From the NCBI GenBank assembly GCA_025765595.1, contig JAIVFH010000048.1:62001-126000 (forward strand): a DNA stretch of 64,000 nt. The letters are read 5' to 3'. A program made the translations under genes and the position numbers. Of this stretch, positions 9,761 through 20,588 are shown in pieces; position 1 is the stretch's first letter, and every line of letters starts with the position of its first letter. The notes beneath the pieces are model-generated. The model was not told the origin of the DNA. It saw nothing but the letters and a program-made list of their open reading frames with translations, and did no database searches. This DNA comes from Obelidium mucronatum. Taxonomy: Eukaryota; Chytridiomycota; Chytridiomycetes; Chytridiales; Chytriomycetaceae.

Positions 9761-11080
9761 TCAGTCATTTGCCCAGAATTCGAACTGGTCTTCTGCTTCT
9801 GTGTAGAATTCCTCATCTTCGACCTCGACGGACATTGTTTTCATGGAGATCGGGGTTGGACGAAGGTGAGGGTGTTTGTTGAAGCATGCTTCTTCTGGGT
9901 GTTTGAAGGAAATGTACTTGTCGGGATTGGCAGTTTTGAGAGCTTTGCAGTGGGCACAAACTGGCAGTCTTGGGTTTGCAGAGGCGGACAGGCCGTTTTG
10001 TTCGCGGCATTCGGCATCATTGTGACCGGGGCCGTGGACTTTGCAGCTTTTGGTTGTTGCAGGGCTGTTTCTTGCGTCTGGTAAGATGCTGAAACTGGCG
10101 GAGGGGCGTCTTGGTTCGAAGCGGCGAGCGGCTGCTGGTGCTACAATGTGCTGAGTTGCTCTGACCGGGAAGTAGAAGACATCCAGTTCTTCGGCTTCCA
10201 TTTGCGCCTCCAGAATCGTAGAAAAGCTCCCAATCTTTGGTCCGAGGCCAATTTTCAAGTCCGAGGTGAGAGTGTTGACGTATAGTTTGATTTTGTCTTT
10301 TACTGACATTGATGTTTCGAAGTAGGCAATCAATCTATCGAACTTGGCATGGTGCACTGCTACTGGGTCCGTTGGTAGCATTCGCATGTTTTGGAGCTCT
10401 CGGTTTAATGTTCCATTGAGGTCGTTGCCGAAGTGAGTGTCCAAGACTTTGATCAGGAAGCGGCTAATGTCTTTACAGTCGGTGCTGGCGCTTGCTTCGG
10501 CGGAGGCTCTCGAGAATTGTCTGTGGTTTACTGTTGTCTCTAACCAGGCTGGGAGTTCTTGTGGAGTAGCTTGGTGGGTTCTTACCATGGTTTGTGTGTC
10601 TTCTGCCCAGATAAGGACTTCATCTTTGGTGGTTGTGGTTGTTGGGAATTTTGGGAGTTTTGCGGGAGGGTCACGGATTTTTTGTGGCCGGGGTGGTGGT
10701 AGGGCTTGCGGAAATGGTTGTTGTTGGTTGTCGTTGTGGGTTGTAGTAGTTGGGTAAGATGCGTCGTAACGTTCTTCTGCTTCGGAAGCTAATGATTTTC
10801 TTCTTTGGTAGTCGGTCAAGCGGTATTCGAGTGCATCTGTAGCTCTCTGGACTTGTTCATTGGTGGAGTCTTCGCGGTTTGTGATTGTGTCGAGTTCATC
10901 TTGGGCTGCGGTCCAAAGAGTAAACGCTTCGTCTGCTTGGAGTTTGCGTGTTGCGAGTTGTTCTCCCTGTAGACGTTGTGCGTTGCGGCGGTTGTTCGCA
11001 GCATTGATGGCGTTGCGGCGGAGTTGGATTTCGGCGGCGATGCGCTCTTGTTCAGCTTGGAGTTCTTCAACTGTTTGCAT
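9761..11080 (-). CDS. gag: gag of the chromovirus
   Basis: 439 aa from the first ATG (11080). The first 130 residues are a highly charged, Gln/Arg-rich predicted coiled coil. The middle (about 190-330) is the retrotransposon Gag capsid region with LDTHFG and the helix-rich segment that follows. The C-terminal part has CKVHGPGHNDAEC, a Cx2Hx3Hx4C zinc knuckle variant, then a second Cys/His cluster (CAHC...). The frame is open throughout, in contrast to pol. In-frame codons continue upstream to 11212 without an ATG, so a non-ATG extension cannot be excluded. Confidence 0.85.
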   Translation of the reverse strand: MQTVEELQAEQERIAAEIQLRRNAINAANNRRNAQRLQGEQLATRKLQADEAFTLWTAAQDELDTITNREDSTNEQVQRATDALEYRLTDYQRRKSLASEAEERYDASYPTTTTHNDNQQQPFPQALPPPRPQKIRDPPAKLPKFPTTTTTKDEVLIWAEDTQTMVRTHQATPQELPAWLETTVNHRQFSRASAEASASTDCKDISRFLIKVLDTHFGNDLNGTLNRELQNMRMLPTDPVAVHHAKFDRLIAYFETSMSVKDKIKLYVNTLTSDLKIGLGPKIGSFSTILEAQMEAEELDVFYFPVRATQHIVAPAAARRFEPRRPSASFSILPDARNSPATTKSCKVHGPGHNDAECREQNGLSASANPRLPVCAHCKALKTANPDKYISFKHPEEACFNKHPHLRPTPISMKTMSVEVEDEEFYTEAEDQFEFWAND

Positions 11081-11284
11081 GTGTTGTGCTGGTTTTCGTT
11101 TGTTTCTTTTGTCGGGCTTGAATAAATAGGATTTTCGATGCTTGGTTTTGTAGTAAAAATTGGTGCCTATTTCTGGTGGTCTCGGCCTTGCTTGGGTTAT
11201 TTCGGGTGCCACCTGGTGTGTTGCGTTGTGTTTTAAGGAAGAACAGGTGCACTTTGTGTTAATTGTATTTTGCTTTAAGTGGCG

Positions 11285-11655
11285 GTGTTGTTTAGCGACT
11301 TTGTGTGTTGCGTTAAATTGGAGTGCTGTTTAGCGACCGCCAACCCGCGATTGTGTGTTTGCGTTAAATTGGGGTCCTTTTAGCGACCGCCAACCCGCGA
11401 TTGTGTGTTTGCGTTAAATTGGGGTGCGTTTAGCGACCGCCAACCCGCGATTGTGTGTTTGCGTTAAATTGGGGTGCGTTTAGCGACCGCCAACCCGCAG
11501 TGGTGTGTTGCTTAAAGTTGCAGTGCCAGTTAGCGACTGTCAACCCGCAGTTGTGTGTTGTGCGTTAAATTGGGGTGCCATTTAGCGACCGCCAACCCGC
11601 GATTGTGTGTTGTGCTTAAAGTTGCAGTGCCATGTAGCGACTGTCAACCCGCAGT
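11285..11655. repeat. Seven-copy 50-bp tandem repeat in the retrotransposon leader
   Basis: The block TAGCGACCGCCAACCCGC recurs at 11331, 11381, 11431, 11481, 11531, 11583 and 11634, that is every 50-52 bp, together with TTGTGTGTTTGCGTTAAATT. The central copies are nearly perfect and the outer ones diverge (CTGTCAACC variant). It lies between the 5' LTR and gag, in the untranslated leader. Confidence 0.9.
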
Positions 11656-11698
11656 GTGTGAGAGGTATTGTGTGGTATAAAGTACTCAAAGGAAAAAA

Positions 11699-11905
11699 TG
11701 GGGTGTCTGTTATTGTATGGAGGAGGAGTGAGGGGAGTGAACGATGACGTCCTTTGGAACTTTGGGAATTTTATTGTTGATTACACACAATGCTAATTAA
11801 TAAATATAACAGACAAATAGAATAACAAATATAACTAGATGGTAGCGGGAATAAATAGATGGATAAGTAGTGTCAGTAATAAAGGTGGTAATGAGGGATA
11901 TGACA
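11699..11905 (-). repeat. 5' LTR of the chromovirus (promoter LTR)
   Basis: 207 bp, TG...CA, matching 5546-5752. In element orientation it precedes the leader and gag. AT-rich stretches near 11810-11840 could act as promoter elements. Internally it is followed on the minus strand by a T6 run and CCTTTGAG rather than a recognisable tRNA primer site. Confidence 0.95.
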
Positions 11906-11910
11906 AACAT
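11906..11910. repeat. Target-site duplication, right (AACAT)
   Basis: Second copy of the 5-bp duplication flanking the retrotransposon; see 5541-5545. Confidence 0.95.
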
Positions 11911-12775
11911 CGCTCAAAAGTCAAAACTATCAACTTATTCCAAGCCAATGGTACTTGCAAGCAAGGCCCAATCTTTCATCACAGCTGGCTTGATTGGGCC
12001 ATATAATTGGTATAAAATCTTCCCTCCCTGCACTAACCAGTAAGGAAAACGCAATCTTATTTTAAAACAAAAAAAAATATTGGTTTTAAGGTATCCGACA
12101 TTGACCTTCAACGGATCGCAAGTAACAGGCGGCTACGACAAGATCAACATTTCACATCTCAGCGACACAAACTACTGGAACCATGATTCCTGGTTCTTTT
12201 GGAACCAGGCAGCGTTGGAATTTCCAAAGCAAAAAACCCAAACGTTGTACAAATCCAGTAAAAGTCCTTGACAATATACGCTGGAAGCTGTTTTTTCGCC
12301 GAATAAATCAGCAAGACTCGTGAGAATAGAATTGCCAAAGATATTCCAGAAGCGGAAAATACTTTGAGCATCATCCCGGATCTGCTGTTTGGATCAATTG
12401 AAATGTGCGTGTATCTTGGGCCGTCAGGAGGGGGAATAGAGCTGCCATTGTAAAACGTTGGTTGATAACGTTTCCATTGCATTATTTTAGTAACTGAAGA
12501 GTCTGTGAGAGCAAATTCTAGTGTGTATGTTTTTCAGTTTATGTTAAGTCTTTGAAATACAGGACAGGCGGACTTACGAGGCGAGTTCATATCTTGACTT
12601 AATCCGTCCACACAAAATATATTGAATGCTCTAAAAAAGAGTGTTCTTTTAGCGCGTATATTTTTTTTCGAATTATTCTTTTTTCAAGTCTTACGCCGCA
12701 ACATCACCATGTTCAGTCAACGTCACAGGATCACCAGTGATTCCACGATAACCCGTATTTTGAAATAACGCGAAA
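11911..12775. pseudogene. Rearranged remnant of the class C receptor gene (direct fragment plus inverted fragment)
   Basis: 11911-12228 is a direct copy of 17199-17515 (first exon with ATG at 11948, first intron, start of exon 2). From about 12229 to 12775 the sequence is the reverse complement of about 18735-19490 of the intact gene (exons 4-6), missing about 200 bp that include two transmembrane segments. The switch lies in a short palindrome TTGGAATTTCCAA. The remnant ends exactly where the second duplicon begins. It cannot encode a receptor. It keeps an A6 run where the other copy has A7. Confidence 0.9.
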
Positions 12776-13270
12776 CTATGGAATGCCAAGCTCTCATTCG
12801 ACTGCAATGTATGTAAATAGCAACAAACCCTTTTTTAAAAAAGCGTTATTGAAATCTGGTGTCATAACAAAAAAAGCATGTACATGGCCTGTTATTCAAT
12901 GCTTTGGGTCGCGGATGAGCTGGATCCCCGACTTTCAAATTCCCCATCATGGAGCATTCTTTCGATACTTTTTGATCACGCTCAATCAACGTTGCTAATC
13001 AACGGCGCGATTCTTGCCACATGTTTATTTGTCGCTGGCTTGCGGGTGCTTTTGGGTCACCACACGATGGAGCAGGTTCTTGTTGGACTTTTAATAGGGG
13101 TAGGATTTGGATGGTTTTGGCGCCGGCTATTGCGTGCGTCTTTTTTGGCTTTGGCGGCACCGTTTCTGACACATGTGTCGGCGACGCGGCTTGGTATCTT
13201 TTCTGCATGTTGTTTTCTTTTGTTGTTTGTTTTTGTTGTTTGTTTTGCGCGGGAGAAGAGGCTTGTTTGA
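12776..13270 (+). pseudogene. PAP2/dolichyl-diphosphatase-like gene, 5'-truncated copy 2
   Basis: Matches 1129-1623 at +11,647. The duplication starts in the middle of the exon with the PSSH motif, so the upstream exons and the KxxxxxxRP motif are missing. The motif-3 serine of copy 1 (GSRVLLGHH) is leucine here (GLRVLLGHH). Both points argue against function. Confidence 0.8.
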
Positions 13271-13562
13271 AACTTTAATACAGGGACTAACTCGTTCGCT
13301 GCTGTCAGGATGACTCTTTTGGTATTATAACTGTTGTACACATACCAGGTTCCCTGATTATGATGATTACGAAGAGTTTGTGTGTGACACCTAAAATTCT
13401 CGCAACGCGACTTGGAACTCGGCGGTCTTCCAAGTGAGTATTTTGAAGACGGAGGCAGCCAGGCTGTTTTCATTCATGTTGGTGCTCGTGGTGGCCGCGA
13501 TTGGCCGATTGGCCGTATATTCCAATTTGTTTTTTTCAAATAAACAAAAAATTGTAGTTTTG

Positions 13563-16084
13563 ATGCATTCCTCCAAAGCCAAAGGCAACGCTAAGAGGCA
13601 TGGTACTGCGCGAGTCCCATCGATTCCTGGTGGCGACACTGCATCTTCTGAGAGGTAGTTATCCAGTGGCAGTGCCTGTTGAAACCGAGCCTAAAATTCT
13701 GAAACAGAAGCGACAAGCAAAAGATTTCGACAGGGATAGCAACCAGCGGGCTTCACAAATACTCTTCTGATAAAGCAACGCATGTCAGATTTCCGGAAAG
13801 CGAAGAGGAAGATGTGGAGGAGGTGGTTGAGAAAGCGATATCCTTGAAGAGGCCTGTCACCAGTTCCCAGGATACATCAGCCAAGAAGCGACGAATGTCT
13901 TTGCGACACATTAACTTGAGCCATAACGGCATACAGGCTCAAGTTAATATCACAGGCTTGACTTGTATGACCGATCTTCAGACAAAGGCTAAATTCTTGT
14001 TTCCGATCAATACAAGTCCTGTTTTCATCCAGTTTCGAACAGACAGCAACTTGAACGCTACATGGTCTGAACTTTTAGATCTTCCAATCGAATACTCGGA
14101 AGTAGGTGGCAATGTCGTTGTCATTCATCTTGCTGGCCCCACCATTACAACCACTGCCCCGATCGAGCAATCAGCAAATGGAAGCTTGAAGACAAAGAAG
14201 CGCAATTTGAATAATGGCGGACTTAGAGATTATTTGGCTCTCGGCTTTGCGTTGAAGAATGATCGTGCTGTATTAGCCATTGTCGATTGTCTTCAAACCA
14301 TGGTTACCAGGAAAAACAGGGATGAAGTCCCGTTTGTGCTCTTGGAAAGCTCCTCGGGCCTTGGAAAAACTCAAACGTCATTTGCTTTAATTCATGCTTT
14401 GTCTGTCGATATCCAAGTTTTCTACTTGCTGTACTCAGTGGTGAACTCCGCTACTCAACCTGTCTATAAGAGCTTTCTTCGAATATCAAACTTTTTTGGT
14501 AAATGTGTTGAAATGGACTCTTCTCACTATGTCAGAGGGTCTCCTGGCTGCCTCTACCTGATTGATGAACAGCTATACGTATTTGGGTTCATTAAGTTAT
14601 TGCTGGAACAATTCAAGAAAAGCAATGCATTGGAAGTAGTTGAAGGAACATTTGTCGCTGAGAAAATATCTGGTAAAAAGTTGCGCAAATATATCAAGTC
14701 GAAATATCCGTCAAGCTACCTCCGTCCTACATTTATCATCGACGAGTGCAATATGGATAAGGGGCAAATTGAGAAGTTTCGATTTGTTCGAAACACATTT
14801 CGGTGTTTAGGAGTGTGTTTGGTGATGTTGGGAACCGACAGTCAAGCGGCTCAATTAGGCGATTCAATGGGATCGGCGAGTCGACGTGGCGATGCTTTTG
14901 TGTGGTGTCACATATTCAACAAACTTCCTCGCCTCCATTTGCCGTCTCTAGAGCTCCCCCAAAACTTGCCACAGAACATTCGTTCAGTGATAACAAAATC
15001 TCGTCCTTGGTTTGCCCATCTTGGTGCCACTTACTGGAGATGCTCAGAGAATCCATCTTTGGACGGAATGATGACTTTTGTCTATCATAAGATTGTAGGC
15101 CAAAAGAATATCTTTGAGACTGAGTTTGGAAGGCTTGGGCAAGTCCACTTGGTGCACAATACGTCATATGTCGCTGAAAACTCCTCTTCGTTAATACACG
15201 AGCATTTTGGTCAACTTGATGGAATACCGAATTTCACGCTTAATAGTTGGTTGCATGTTGAAGGAACTGGAAGAAAATGGGTCCCCAAAGCTGTTTTCCC
15301 AACGGTCGAGAAAGATCCTCTCCTGTTTTTGAGTTTGCTTGGCCCGCAATCTTGCCCTGCATTTGCGATTGACGGGCTTCAAGTTCCATTCACCTTCTTT
15401 CTTCAAGAGCAAGAAAACAGTGTGAAGGCCAGGAAATTCTCGATTAATTATCAGAACTCTGTTCAACGTTCGAACGATGGAATGCAGTTTGAAGCATTGC
15501 TATGTGCGTGTATATGTGTTGCCTCTCATTGTCAGGGCGTACGCGGTGCCAGAGTTGATCTATTTCTTCAAGACCTTGTCTACAACCTCCAACGCATCCC
15601 GCAGCCAACTGATCTTTTTTCTCCTGATCTATCGCGTTTCCCTCTATTGGCGCTTGAGGGATTTGTAATCCCATTTCTTTCACCGCCAAACCAACAGTGG
15701 CCTTCTTTTGTCGAGTCATGTGGTAACTTTGGCAATCTCAAGAGAGCGAGAAACGCGGATAAGGTTGATATTTTGACATCCTGTGGTCTTTCTGCAGAAG
15801 TCAAGGATTGGAGTAGCCCTCTGCCAAGCGAAGACCTGACGAATATCATTGTACGAACGCCAATTGATTCAAAACTACATATTGTCCTTGTGAGAAAACT
15901 TCAGGAGGCGTATTACACCACAGGAAAAAGTTTCTCGGAAGCTGTTGGAACTGAGCTTTCGAACCGATTTGCTGTGTGTAAAGTGAATCTTGCTGACCTT
16001 GTGCCTGCCATTCATACCATGAATGGGATTCCTATTTCGAATTCCCCTTCTGGCGTGATTTTATTCATTGTGTGTCCTGAATAA
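13563..16084 (+). CDS. Crinkler-type effector: P-loop NTPase plus PD-(D/E)xK nuclease-like domain (copy 2)
   Basis: Exons 13563-13654 and 13708-16084, 822 aa, same structure as copy 1. All key residues are conserved (Walker A SSGLGKT, Walker B FIIDE, C-terminal D...EVK). In the main exon only seven residues differ from copy 1 and five of these fall in a 110-bp stretch of the header-like region (14032-14140); exon 1 has four further changes. Both copies are open, so both may be expressed. The surrounding 4.4 kb is also duplicated, so this is a segmental duplication rather than independent mobility. Confidence 0.75.
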
Positions 16085-16321
16085 AGGCGTTCAGTTTGAA
16101 AATAAATTACTACGGATTATGCAATGCTTTCGCAATTGTTTGCCGAGCTGGAATTACTTGCATACACATTTCAGTTCATGGAATGGAAAATTCTTGTGAA
16201 TTGTCGCTGGCTCAAAGGCGCCAATTGGAGCAGGTTAGTAATTGGGGTCATAACAAGGGTTGTTTCGACGGCTTGCTTTTGCTCACGACTTTCGGAAGCC
16301 AACTGCACCTTTATTACCATT

Positions 16322-17160
16322 TCATCGTTGATTCTGGAATAGCCACTTTTCCAAACCAGCGTCATCTCCTTCCGTAGCCATTGGAGCATCTTGCCAGTTC
16401 AACGGCATTTTCTCCTTGACATTTTCTGGCGCCATCTGAGGCCAATACTTTCGAATAGCCCCCAAAACCCCTTCAGCCAGTTTGGCATTCCCCTCTTTCC
16501 CCAAATGCAACTTATCATCCCAAAACAAGTACTCCAACGAACTAGGCTCAAACCCTGGCTGCTCATACTCTTTTCCAGGCACAAACAGCTCCCACGTATC
16601 CAAAACACGTACCCCAACGTCCACATTGCTCAGACTCATTGCAAAGTCCAAACAAGCATCCCGATACTTCTTGACGCTTTCGAATTCATACTCAACCCAA
16701 GGAAGCACCCACCCCGCCAACGGCGGCGGCGTGATGATCAATACTTTCGCCTCTGGAGCTTCCGCCTTCAACGCCTTCACAAGGGCATCCAAATTCGCCA
16801 CATACATATCCAGTGGTACGTGTTGTCTTGATTTGCCCTGGATAGTCGAATCGTTTGTTCCAATAAGAAGGGTGATGATTTTGGGGTGTTTGACTGAGTT
16901 TCGAATTAACGGTGCAATCGCTGGGAGTAGCCAGTAGCTTGTGTATGCGCTGAACCCGCGTGTGATTATTTGCATTTTGCGAGAGTATTGGTGGGCTAGG
17001 GTGAGGCCCCATCCATCAGGATATTGAGAAAGCTTGAAGTAGAAAGGGAAGGGTTTTGTGTGTTAAAGGAACTGGCTTTATAATAAGGCACAAAAAGGGA
17101 CGATACCTCAGTTAATGAGTCTCCAATGAGTAAGATTTCGTCATAACTGAGATCAGCCAT
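16322..17160 (-). CDS. IAH1: SGNH-hydrolase, isoamyl-acetate-hydrolysing esterase family (copy 2)
   Basis: Exons 17107-17160 and 16322-17032; the intron is 74 nt (60 nt in copy 1), the one place where the two copies clearly differ in length. 254 aa with the same GDS, GTND and DxLH motifs. Three residues differ from copy 1 (S/R, L/I, T/A). Both copies look functional. It lies 79 bp upstream of, and divergent from, the class C receptor gene. Confidence 0.85.
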
Positions 17161-17239
17161 CGTTGGGGGTTTTTAAAATATTTTTGTGAACATCGCTCGT
17201 CACACTCAAAAGTCAAAACTATCAACTTATTCCAAGCCA

Positions 17240-20200
17240 ATGGTACTTGCAAGCAAGGCCCAATCTTCCATCACAGTTGGCTTGATTGGGCCATATAACT
17301 GGTATAAAATCTTCCCTCCCTGCACTAACTAGTAAGGAAAACGCGATCCTATTTTAAAACAAAAAAAAAAATATTGGTTTTAAGGTATCCAACATTGACC
17401 TTCAACGGATCGCAAGTAACAGACGGCTACGACAAGATCAACATTGCACATCTCAGCGACACAAACTACTGGAACCATGATTCCTGGTTCTTTTGGAACC
17501 AGGCAGCACTGGAAATCGCAATCAACCATCTCAATGACGATCCCAACATTTTGCCAAACACCACCATCAAGATTAAGAGATTTAAAAATAATGATCATCC
17601 CATGATTTATGCAAGACAGAGTCCTGGGTATGCGATTTCTGTGGCATATGATATTGTTCATAGTCATCCTGGTAAAATGATTCCCTATTTTTCTTCCTTA
17701 TTGGGAATATTGCAATATTTTAATATGGGGAGTTTGTTTCGAAAGATGTCATTGCGGTCTTTGGCGACTTTATGGCTGAAGACATGGCCGCCGACGCGGA
17801 AGTCTACGGCTACTACAAAATCCCACAATGCACTGGAAACGCATACACACTACCATTACGGAATCGCGCCAAATACCCCTACTATTTCCAAACCATCACT
17901 GTCACAGGATACGCAGAAGCGCTTGGCCTACTTTTGAAATCATGGAACGTGAAACGCATCGCTTTCCTTGCTCCAGGGACTTATTTGGGTGAAAATTCGC
18001 TTTGTGGGTATTTGGCGAATTCACTGCATAACGCTGGGTTTGATGTGATTTCGCGGATGGTTTATTATGATGTGCAATCGGAAACGTTGGATTTTATTGC
18101 TAGTTCTTTTGAACGTGTGAATGCAAGGTGGCACCTTTTGTTTTTATCCCCCCTTCCTTCCTTGAACCCTCTGCTCTCTGTATTCTAACCATTTGATTGT
18201 CTCGTTCGAATTTCAAGATACATTTTTGCTTGCGGCAGTGCTGATACTCTAGCGCACATGTACTACGGTTTAGCAAAGAAAAAGCGCCTCGTCGGAAACG
18301 ATTACGTCTGGATCATGGACAACGTCCCTTACCCTTACAACGACCCGATTCCATTATGGGGCCCCCATTACTACAAGGACGCACGTGGAATCATTAATTT
18401 ATTCGCTGGAAACACAATGAATACATTCATGAAAGAGGTTGAGTACAAGTTGCAGTATTCAGCGATTGCTATGCAAGCGGGTAATGGAAAGACGATTTCC
18501 TTGCCGTTTATGGAGTATTGGACAAATATGGGCAACATGTATGATTGCCCCCGGATTTTTGCAACTGGATTAGAGAATGTAAGGGGGGTTGGAGTTTGGC
18601 TTCTTTCTTTACACTTTTTTTTTTTTTTTTTTTTTTTTTTGTTAATTCAAACTTGTTTTCAGTTGATGAGAAGCGATCCAACAATTACTGCTGACATGAT
18701 ATCAAAACGGGCTCTCCAAGAGAAGAATTTCGGGTTATTTCAAAGTACGGGTTATCGTGGAATCACTGGTGATCCTGTGACATTGACTGAACATGGTGAT
18801 GTTGCAGCGTAAGACTTGAAAAAGAATAACTCGAAAAAAAATATACTCGCTAAAAGAACACACTTTTTTAGAGCATTCAACATATTTTGCGTGGACGGGT
18901 TAAGTGAAGATATGAACTCGCCTCGTAAGTCCGCCCGTCCACTATTTCAAAGACTGAACATAAACTGAAAACCATACACACTAGAATTTGCTCTCACAGA
19001 CCCTTCAGTTACCAAAATAATGCAATGGAAACGTTATCAACCAACGTTTTACAATGGCAGCTCTATTCCCCCTCCTGACGGCCCAATCTACACGCACATT
19101 TCAATTGATCCAAACAGCAGATCCGGGATGATGCTCAAAGTATTTTCCGCTTCTGGAATATCCTTGGCCATTCTATTCTCCCTAGTAGTGTTAATATTCC
19201 GAAACAAACCCGCAATCAGATCTGGATCCGTCGTGTTTCTAATCATCATGGCACTTGGAACCATTCCATCCCACGCATCTCACCTTTTCTACATTGGTAT
19301 TCCAACAGCGTTTCGGTGTCAAGCGAGGCTCTGGTTACAGCTTGCTTCCTATGCCTTGTGTCTGGGAAGCATTCTGAGCAAAAATTCAAGAGTCTTGCTG
19401 ATTTATTCGGCGAAAAAAACAGCTTCCAGCGTATATCGTCAAGGACTTTTACTGGATTTGTACAACGTTTGGGCTTTTTGCTGTGGAAATGGTTTGAGTT
19501 TTTTTATCTTGTTATTCCAACCAAATCTCATATATATATTATATGTATTATACAGGTACTGATTTGGATCTGGTCCATTTTTTCCAAGATGAAAGTAGTT
19601 CAAACCATGCTTCCAGGCTTCTCATATGAATACTCTTGCGTATATGGCTCAACAATGGGATATACAATCGGCGGGGTCATTTGGACATTCAACTTGATCA
19701 TTCTTTTGGCCGTTTATGCAGCAGGCTACAAATCGCAGCACCTTTCTCCAGTCCATTCAGAGTTTACACTGCTCTTTATCCTTGCCCTCACTTTGACAGT
19801 CAGTGCAATCATGGTTGTAGTTGTCTCAAGGGACGCGGATACGGTGCAATCTCAGATGAATCAATCTATTCTAGTGTTTGTGAATACTTGTATTCCAGTT
19901 CTTATGCAAGCGATACCTCGCGTTGCGACTCTTGTTCGGGATTCCGATGTGGCTGGGGTTTTGACTGCCGTCGCGCGTAGAGTGTCGACAAATGAGCGAA
20001 AAATTAGTTTCTTTGGTGGAAGCCAAAGTGTAACAATGTTCAGAAATTCAATCAGTGGGAAAGGCAGAAAGGCATCAACACTATATCCATCTACGGTTTC
20101 TGCAACAAACAAACAAGATTCAGTTTCGGCGCTTGGTACTACCCTCGGGGGCAATAGCAGCCGTAAGGCATCAAGGGTACCTCCTCCAGGGATAAAACAC

Positions 20201-20578
20201 TTTGCGAAATTCACAAAGCCTTTTGTAGTAGCTTACTGTTTCCAAACTTCAAAGCGTGTTCCAATTGTGCCGGCTCAGTGGAATGTTGGGGCAATTTCTG
20301 GTGGGATCGTTGGTGGCAAAGTGTTTGTCATGCTGTTACCGCATAGACAAGATTTGGTTTCAAACTCTAGAGCGTTTCCAATAATGTGGTTAGACAAAAG
20401 TAGTTTACAACCATCGAGGTGGTGTGTAAAGATGAATGGAAACTTGAACCATATTCTAGGGCCGGATGGTGGAATCGCAGTTATTGAATTTCTGAATGAT
20501 AATGACTCGGACGATGCAGACGTGTTTGAAAGGGATTTCGATGCATTGATGGCAGCCTTTTCAGCTTCGCATGTATAA
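17240..20578 (+). CDS. Class C (GABA-B/metabotropic-like) G-protein-coupled receptor, with one homopolymer frameshift
   Basis: Eight exons: 17240-17301, 17385-17671, 17746-18127, 18218-18578, 18663-18808, 18872-18925, 19000-19491, 19556-20578. The first exon gives ITVGLIGPYN, which continues after splicing as WYPTLTFNG, the start of a periplasmic-binding-protein-like ligand domain. The ectodomain extends to about 19130, then seven hydrophobic helices (from SGISLAILFS) and a serine-rich cytoplasmic tail. RCQARLWLQL...SKNSRVLLIYSAKK is typical of class C TM3 and loop 2. An A7 run at 19413-19419 shifts the frame inside loop 2; the remnant copy at 12290 has A6 and reads on correctly. No signal peptide precedes the ATG, so an upstream exon may exist. 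Confidence 0.8.
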
Positions 20579-20588
20579 TAAAAACTCT

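Larger units (their letters stand above)
5546..11905 (-). mobile_element. Complete Ty3/Gypsy chromovirus LTR retrotransposon, inserted in minus orientation
   Basis: 6,360-bp element with 207-bp LTRs (5546-5752 and 11699-11905) that start TG and end CA, a 5-bp target duplication, a G-rich polypurine tract next to the 3' LTR (5753-5764), a leader with 50-bp tandem repeats, and gag and pol on the minus strand. Pol order is protease, reverse transcriptase, RNase H, integrase (HHCC, DDE core, GPY/F) and a C-terminal chromodomain, which defines chromoviruses. The LTRs differ at only about two visible positions (5678 and 5748 region), so insertion is recent. Despite that, pol has frameshifts, so the copy is probably not autonomous unless these are assembly errors. 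Confidence 0.95.

Noticed and set aside
11285..11655. Possible CRISPR-like array
   Set aside because: Whole 50-bp units are repeated without unique spacers, inside a retrotransposon leader in a eukaryotic genome.
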